Both the position numbers and the translations under genes were made by a program. The notes beneath the pieces were generated by a model. It searched no databases and had not been told where the DNA came from. It worked only from the letters and a program-made list of their open reading frames with translations. 64,000 nt of DNA, taken from assembly GCA_029168955.1 (NCBI GenBank), contig JAPDOI010000117.1, forward strand, positions 744,001-808,000, given 5' to 3'. This DNA is from Aplectana chamaeleonis (lineage: Eukaryota; Nematoda; Chromadorea; Rhabditida; Cosmocercidae). Positions 57,721 to 64,000 of the stretch are shown here, in pieces. Position 1 is the stretch's first letter. Each line of letters begins with the position of its first letter.

Positions 57721-59464
57721 TGTCCAGTTTTTGGAAGTGAAGAATTTCAGCGGTAATAGGCTCGATTAATGAATGTGACACGTCTCAAAATTTATTTTAT
57801 GTGCTGTAAATTTTTTTTGTGCCCAAAATATGTCTATTACATCGTTATGTAAAGATACTTTCCTCACATGTGCTGTTGTCGTGCTGTGCTACTGTTCTTT
57901 TTGACTTTTTGTGGCTATTACAATATGTGAGAAAACCACGTTCGGACCCCTTGTTCCAGGACCTGCTTTCCTCACAGAAAGAGAAACGCGACTGAAACAC
58001 CCCCCGATTTTTTTTTGAATTTTTACCCCCCCAAAAAAAAACTAAATTACAAAATTTATTCAACCCTGTTGTCCAGCTGGACAACACCCGCCTGACCCTG
58101 TCTAGAACGCAAATGAGACTTTTTTTTACGATTTCTAAAATGCTGCGAGAGGATTGGCTCAAAACCGCTCTGTAGGTGTTAGTTGCAGTGCAGACGAATT
58201 TGGCACCACTTTATCGGTTTACGATAGCAATACGATTGGGTACGGTGGGTACATAGCACTTTGGAGGAAATCTCAGATTTGGCAAGAAAATTTGTTGTGT
58301 AGGTTATTTTGTGTACGAATTAGTGGTCCATTTACCAATTGTCGGGAAATTCAGGTAGAATACATCCTCTAAACGGTATCATACGTACCGTAACCTACAG
58401 AGCATCAAAACATCAACACAACGATTTCAAATTTATGATCAGATAACCCCCACATGGAAGTTTTGAGTGAGATACGAATCAATTCTTCCGAATTCTGTAA
58501 AAGTTGCCGGTGGAATCACTTTGTCCTTATTTGTAGGTAGACTCTGCGAAAGCTGATATCAGATTCAGAAGCAGCGTGCCAGAGTTTACCAGAAAACATT
58601 CATCACTTTTCAAATCCGGGGGAAGACCATGCGAGGTTTCCCAGTCAGAATAGAATAAATGCCTCGGACATTGTGGCAGGTCTGCTCTCCACTGCGATCA
58701 TCAAGACACCCCCGCCCCAAACCCTGCCTTAACCCTTTCGTAACGCTCGCGTACGTGCATATCACACCTGAACTCTGCCGCGACTCTGCCGCGACCGTGC
58801 CGCGATCCACCCCACTGACGCCACTGTCTCATGTATTGATCCAATATGACGGCTTCGGTCATTCGCTTCTATTTCACTCCGTCGGCCAGTCGAATTCAGT
58901 GAAGTTCCTTCGCACCTCATTTCACACAATCGCGATTGTCTCCTTCTATCCGCCGCTCACTGTTGAATGCTCGTAATGCTGCGACATTTATGATACATAT
59001 TGCCTTTCTCAGTTAGCCTCTTTTACACACGAATTTCTCCTCTAGTGTCTGTCTGAACGAGACTTTCCGCCTTCGCGGTCGACGTGCGTGTCAAGCGGGC
59101 GCGGCATTTTTCAAACGTGTTGATTAGCAGGATTATCACACGGATAGAGAATAATGTCCCAATATTTGGTTTGCAGTCGTGGGAAAACTCGTAGAAAAAC
59201 GGTTTTACTCATATAGACGTTACCTTCCCTATCGATCCATCATCCAAACTCCGCATCTCTCTATTCTTAAAGCTGATACTTACCCTCTATCGCCCCGGAT
59301 AGTTGACAAATCTTTTTTTTCAAACTTAGGAGCGTGCCGTGATGCAGTCATTTGGCCCAAAATCATTCGATCGATGGTCGCTGCCATCGCCCTTCATTAT
59401 GTGCCACAGAGCTGCGTCGCGGCTAATTCTTTGCGAGATATAGTAAAATTCTGGAATTTTTTAG
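57721..59464. other. no confident gene; degraded H-type interior at 58149-58560
   Basis: 58149-58560 retains GGTGTTAGTTGCAGTGCAGACG-like and ACGGTGGGTAC phrases resembling the interior of H1-H4, without ends. The open frame 59179-59556 may include upstream exon sequence of the next gene but lacks clear signals. Confidence 0.3.
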
Positions 59465-59776
59465 CGCGCTCCTCAAACATGGACCCGTGGCGATTCCAAG
59501 GAGTTCAGCTGACGAGGAGGTTTGGAACTCAATCTTTTGTGGCCACTTTTCGTTGAATTTTTGTTGGTCTTGCAGAAGGATGCCTCATCGGTATATCCCT
59601 ATCGGAAGATTGGCTTCAATGCACAGGGCTACTGGCCAAGCAAGAGGAAACGAAGTCCGTGGAACGGCGGAGCCGCCTTCCGCAGATTCGCAGGGAGGTT
59701 AGGAGATCACAAGTTTTCGTTGATTTCAAAGAAGAGCTATCGACCTGATAATGGTCTGCCAATAGCAGGGTGTTAA
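59465..59776 (+). CDS. possible peptide-precursor gene, two 3' exons
   Basis: Exon 59465-59519 follows acceptor GGAATTTTTTAG and ends GAG|GTTTGG. A 56-base pyrimidine-rich intron ends in GGTCTTGCAG. The last exon 59576-59776 runs to TAA. Joined, they keep frame: ALLKHGPVAIPRSSADEE then KDASSVYPYRKIGFNAQGYW and onward. The product has dibasic sites typical of prohormone cleavage (PSKRKRSPW, FRRFAGR, SKKSYR). The 5' exon with a signal peptide was not located, so secretion is unproven. Another frame could be spliced across the same intron but ends earlier. No family recognised. Confidence 0.4.
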
Positions 59777-60224
59777 CAGCAAGGTGTCTGTGTATTCCTT
59801 AGAATTGTACTAGTGGCGAAGTTCTGGCCGCTGGTAACAGGCAGAGAAAATAGCGCCCATTTCAGGGCTTGTGGACCCATTACACATGAAAGAAGGATTT
59901 GCGAACGAGTTCGTTAGCCTAGACACGACGCGCGCGCTGCGGAAATTGACTGCGTTCTTTTTTGTTGGTCATTTAAAGTGTCCTAGTATGAAAGCGAAGA
60001 TCTGAACTCAGGCCATCTCGTCAAGCGCTCACCCTTTTTTGTGTGCTTGACCGACAAGCCCTATATGTTATCTCCTGATGTCTGAGGCAGTGTTTGTACC
60101 TGTCGCCACCGCGATCCGTCGCTATCACAAACCTAGCCGAGGTCGCGGCGAGCGTTGAACAGTGCGATTGCAAGGCCAGGCTTATACTTCCTTCCCATAA
60201 CGGCACGATGACATTTTTCTGATG
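59777..60224. other. no gene recognised
   Basis: 3' flank of the possible peptide gene, with only short ORFs. Confidence 0.35.
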
Positions 60225-61065
60225 GGTCAGTTATAGTTCCGCCGTCAAGCGGCGCGACGAAGTGCAATCCTGTAAAATCAATCTTGCCGCGCCGCGTGAT
60301 CAATATTAGGGTCGTTTACACTTCCGCCGCCGAGCGGCGCGGCGAAGTGCAATTCTGTAATATTGATCGCGCCTTGTCGCATGGTCGATATGGTTAAAAT
60401 GCACACCGCCGCGCCGCTACGCGGCGGAAGTGTGAAGGACGCCTTACAGAAATGCACTGCACCGCGCCCTTTGGCAGCGGGGGTATAAACGACCCCTAGG
60501 GCGTCCGCGGCGCGATTTCATTTCGGGGACCCCAATCGATTGGGTTCCGACGCGGCGCAGCATCGCGTTGCCTTGAGTTGTCGTTTATATTTTTGCCAAT
60601 ATCTATCATGCCGCGCCGCGTGATCAATATTAGGCCCCGATTAGACCTTCAGGCGCCATCGATCGTGTGGGGCTGCTTGATCGATGCATCTCCACTGGAT
60701 GCAGGCGCGCGTTTGTCCGGCGGGACTCTATTAGGGCTCTTAGAAGTTTTTAAAGCTTCCGCCGCCGAGCGGCGCGGTACAGTGCATTTTCGGGGCCGCT
60801 TATACTCCCGCCGCCGAGCGACGCGGCGAAGTGCATTTATATAATATTGATCACGCGGCGCGGCACGATCAATATTGCAGAATTGCCCTTCGCAGCGCCT
60901 CTCGGCGGAGGAAGTATAAACGACCCCTTCACAGTATAGCTCACGCGGCACGGCTCGATCGATACTATAAAACTACAATTCGCCCCGCCTCTTGAGGTGG
61001 AAAAGTATAAGCAACCGCTTAGGCCGCGATCATACTTCCAGCGACGAGCGACGTGACGCAAGATC
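60225..61065. repeat. cluster of GC-rich palindromic repeats (CCGCCGCCGAGCGGCGCGG)
   Basis: About six half-units repeat TTTATACTTCCGCCGCCGAG, GGCGCGGCGAAGTGCA and ATATTGATCACGCGGCGCGG in alternating orientation, giving palindromes of about 130-140 bp. A related small cluster is at 25640-25995. Confidence 0.75.
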
Positions 61066-61764
61066 CACCACCCATACCGATTGAAAAATAATATGTCTCG
61101 AATGCATAGTCGATGAGGTGTTATCGCGAATCCGGGGGGGGGGCGACTGTGATTTCACATTTGGCCACGCCCATTTTTTTGTGCCACACTGCAATTTGAA
61201 AACAGACCCGGGGTTTTCTTGTCAGGACAGTCGTTGCGGCGCGGAAAAAAAAACTAGCGCGGCCAAGAAAGATACCATAGTGTACCCTCCGGGTGTGCGA
61301 TAGCTTCAACCGATGTATGAAATCTTCATTTATTCGAAAGCTAATGTCGAATAGCCTACGTTGACACAGGGTAGCTAACACTTTCCGCGCTCCAATACAA
61401 CATGTCGCGCCCCAATCGTAATTTCGCCCGCGGTTGAATTTTTCGATCGACCGTCGATCGATGCGCCTTTCGTCACTGCTTCGGGGGATTATTCGAGGTC
61501 CTGACGGTCAATCTGTTTGGCGAGAAGTTAGTGAACTGCGTCTGCCGAAAGGAGGAAAAACCCTCTCGTTTAGACAGGTCCGTTCTTTCAAAATTTATTC
61601 ATTTTAAGTGTTTTTAAGATAAGAAAAATGGAAATCAATCCTTTTTCCCCAGCATTTTGAATTTGATTGTTCATTTGGTTGCTTCGGGAACGGCGTTGAA
61701 TCAATCTTGAACCGCCTGAAAAGTGAATTTCTCACTTTAAATCCAGTTTCGATAAGAAGAATAC

Positions 61765-63625
61765 GATGCTACGTAAATCTACCACACCTCGCCTCTGTCG
61801 GGGCGCGCGCTCGCGTCGCGGCGTCGCATTGAGCGCTCTTCTCACAGCCCACTGCAGTTCCTCGCTCGTACAATACTCTAACTAGGTGAATTGCGATATT
61901 TAGTGTATGTTAGGCTTACATCGGCCTCCAAACGGCGCGTATACCTGCAGTGTTAGGGTAGACGACACTCGACAACGTCATTCTCGCAAAATTGACTAAG
62001 AAAAGGGAATAGATGAATTCAAGTTGGTTCGGTATACTAATTGCAACACATGTGTTCCTTCACAGATTGGTCAATACAAGATGAATGCATGAGAAGGTGG
62101 TGCTCCAATACTCATCTCTCATTTGTCGTCTGGCAACATCGTTTCCAAATTTTTCAGGGTATAATCTACAAGCCAGAGAGAATAATATACAATCTAGAAG
62201 TGTGAAATATCGCAGAATTCGCTTTATTTGTGGGTCATATGTCACTGGACGGTCCAGCTCCGGCGCTGGGTGCCCTGCGCATCATCTCCTATAGTTGTTC
62301 ATGAAGGGCCTTGACACTGTTAGTCTTCGATGTGTGTTTTTCTGTTTTGCTCGATGAATGTGTTCTATATCTTCATTACCACCTGATTCGCAAGCGTTAG
62401 ACATTTTTCGTGTGAGAAACAGCATATTTACGGTGTTACCGTAGTCTCTGATGTTTTCCAATTCTTTTTGTCCACGGAAGACCTGATGCATAAGCGAAAA
62501 TGCAATTTTTTCACATTCGTCCGATAGGCATAGCTAGATCAAAATTAATTTCGGAAGTTTCTATTCACAGAGAAGCAAAAGGACTAAATAACGCATTGAA
62601 TTTTGGTCAACACATTCACAGTACAGACCATCGCCGCGACCAGGCGTTCCCCCTCTTTATGACTTGAAGGTCTTAACGTACGGCGATATGGTGATTCTAA
62701 GCATTTAGTATTGCGAATCGGTACCTGAGGTCCGTGCCGGATGTATTAGTACACCACTAAGCAAGAGAAAATTCTGAAACCTTGCATTCATTTTCGTTGG
62801 CAAAGGTGAGACAGAATACTGTGTTATCCTGTGGACGACCGCATGCTCCATCCTCGGTATGCCTCTCTTGACGATGAATGGCTAATCCCTCTTGACTTCC
62901 TTGTTTCTTACCACAGACACAGCTTGTGACAGCCGGCTGTTTCGAAAGAGGGCTAACATACTTCCCCAGCGCGGAAAATTGTTCAAAATCGATTTGGCTC
63001 GCCTTCACTGAGTTTCGAAATGTTCTGCGCCACTTAATAGATTCAAAGTGGGCTTAAGTTCGATAATCTGGACATCGTTCTAGGGAGAAATAAGACAAAA
63101 ATTGCGATCTATGGAAAATTTTTGCAATTGCTCCTCAGCATACTTTCCCAAACATTACATATACGAGTTTTCCTGAGCAGAACTGGAGTTTTTAAGCATT
63201 ATAGTGTGCTCGAAATGACCTTTTTGAACATGAACTAACAGTATGCCGGTATCAGCTCTTCGGACTGTGTGTAAGATATTGGAGCACCACCTTCTCATGC
63301 ATTCATCTTGTATTGACCAATCTGTGAAGGAACACATGTGTTGCAATTGGTATGCCGAACCCACCTGAATTAATCTATACCCTTTTCTTCGTAATTTTTG
63401 CGAGAATCGCATTGTCGAGTGTCGTCTACCCTAACACTGCAGCTATACGCGCCGTTTGGAGGCCGATATAACCCTAACATACACTAAATATCGCAATTCA
63501 CCCAGCTAGAGTAGAGTACGTGCGAGGAACTGCAGTGGGCTGTGAGAAAGAGCGCTCCAATGTGACGCCGCGACGCGAGCGCGCGCTCCCGACGGAGGCG
63601 AGGTGTGGTAGATTTACGTAACATC
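61765..63625. mobile_element. MULE-like element, 350-bp TIRs, TSD GAAGAATAC
   Basis: Ends GATGCTACGTAAATCTACCA and TGGTAGATTTACGTAACATC are flanked by the same nine bases GAAGAATAC (61756-61764 and 63626-63634). Inverted arms extend about 350 bp (61765-62112 and 63278-63625), including CTCGCGTCGCGGCGTC and AACACATGTGTTCCTTCACA. Long TIRs with a 9-bp TSD are the Mutator-like signature. The interior holds a cysteine/histidine ORF on the minus strand but no recognised transposase. Confidence 0.8.
62757..63010 (-). CDS. C2H2-like zinc-finger ORF inside the MULE-like element
   Basis: An acceptor-like CGAAACTCAG precedes an open frame on the minus strand ending at 62757. It contains CVCGKKQGSQEGLAIHRQER H, giving C-x-C and H-x4-H spacing like an unusual zinc finger, then a Ser- and Glu-rich tail ..SEFSLA. 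No ATG opens it, so it would be an internal or final exon. A second short ORF lies at 62491-62282 (MHQVFRGQKELENI..). The role is unknown: captured host exon or element protein are both possible. Confidence 0.35.
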
Positions 63626-63792
63626 GAAGAATACTACGTGGCCTTGAGCTGTGGCTCACTAGGCGCCGCGGTCGCATCGCGGCGTCGCAATTAGAGCACG
63701 CTTTACCTCTGTTTCGGTGGGATGTCAGGGGGAGCCGAATGCATAATCATTCACATGTTCTGGTTTTCCTTCCATCTTTTGAGGTGGTGTAA

Positions 63793-64000
63793 CAAACACA
63801 AGAAATAATTTCACCTCAAGTATTTTGCCACTGATTATGTTTCAGAGCAGCGTGCATTTCGAGTATAGAGTAAATTAACCAGGTACTATTTTAGGGATTA
63901 TAATAACATTATAATTTTGTTGTGTTATCTTCACTATAGTGTTACTCTTTTCGCACTTTGATACATCAGGTGAGAACCTTCAGAATTCGGAAGATACCTA
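63793..64000. other. no feature seen at window end
   Basis: AT-rich with no exon or repeat recognised. Confidence 0.4.

Larger units (their letters stand above)
61461..63792 (+). pseudogene. hypothetical gene interrupted by a MULE-like insertion
   Basis: The ATG at 61461 opens a 39-codon exon (MRLSSLLRGIIRGPDGQSVW .. KTLSFRQ) ending CAG|GTCCGT, a weak donor. A 75-base intron ends in CTTTTTCCCCAG. Exon 2 from 61653 stays open (HFEFDCSFGCFGNGVESILN..) up to the target duplication at 61756-61764. The same frame is taken up after the element at 63635 and runs to TAA at 63790-63792, so without the insertion the ORF would be 128 codons. No family recognised. Open length across both sides supports coding, but the part after 63635 is GC-rich and may be open by chance. 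Confidence 0.4.

Overview
This is eukaryotic DNA dominated by transposable elements and holding very few genes. Three things suggest a nematode, probably in the Rhabditina/strongylid group. The splice signals are nematode-like (a TTTTCAG acceptor directly before an ATG, and candidate introns of 49-57 bases). The mariner copies resemble the cecropia/Hsmar1 type known from hookworms. Short TIR elements are very dense. The species cannot be named from the sequence, and no prokaryotic features were seen.

Layout. 1-11.4 kb is one mariner relic split by two insertions: a TTAA-flanked element that itself holds a third element, and an 8-kb inverted repeat (arms about 3.6 kb, spacer about 0.77 kb) with Tc1-like TACAGT tips. 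12.1-14.7 kb is a hAT-like element with an 8-bp TSD that holds three TTAA-type MITEs, one inside another. 15.6-16.8 and 37.6-38.8 kb are two copies of a second mariner. 17.8-18.1 kb is a 276-bp AT run. 22.0-24.8 kb holds a foldback, a CR1-like LINE 3' end and a Harbinger-type MITE. 25.2-25.5 kb is a candidate small secreted-protein gene. 26.0-27.4 kb is an RTE-like LINE relic. 27.4-36 kb is mainly MITEs and foldbacks. 36.4-40.3 kb has two opposed copies of a TATA-box-carrying mobile element (R1, R2) flanking a mariner.

40.6-46.3 kb contains the clearest host gene, a minus-strand FLYWCH zinc-finger gene. Four exons are compact at 40.6-41.5 kb. A likely upstream exon lies at 46.0-46.3 kb, across an intron filled by CCCACA-, CCCTCG- and CA-rich simple DNA and a 1.5-kb hAT-like element. 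46.7-49.3 kb has another 8-bp-TSD element and a third TATA-box element (S). 49.9-57.7 kb holds a tRNA-like sequence inside a small inverted repeat and Harbinger-type foldbacks with TAA/TTA duplications. 59.5-59.8 kb has two exons of a possible peptide-precursor gene. 60.2-61.1 kb is a GC-rich palindromic repeat cluster. 61.5-63.8 kb is a candidate ORF interrupted by a 1.86-kb MULE-like element with a 9-bp TSD.

The most unusual system is the R/S family. These elements carry a TATA box, a palindrome upstream of it and, downstream, a run of hairpins with an AATTTTTGG-like (Sm-type) site followed at once by a hairpin whose stem changes sequence but keeps pairing between copies. This resembles an snRNA or SL-RNA 3' end carried on mobile DNA, but expression cannot be judged from sequence alone.
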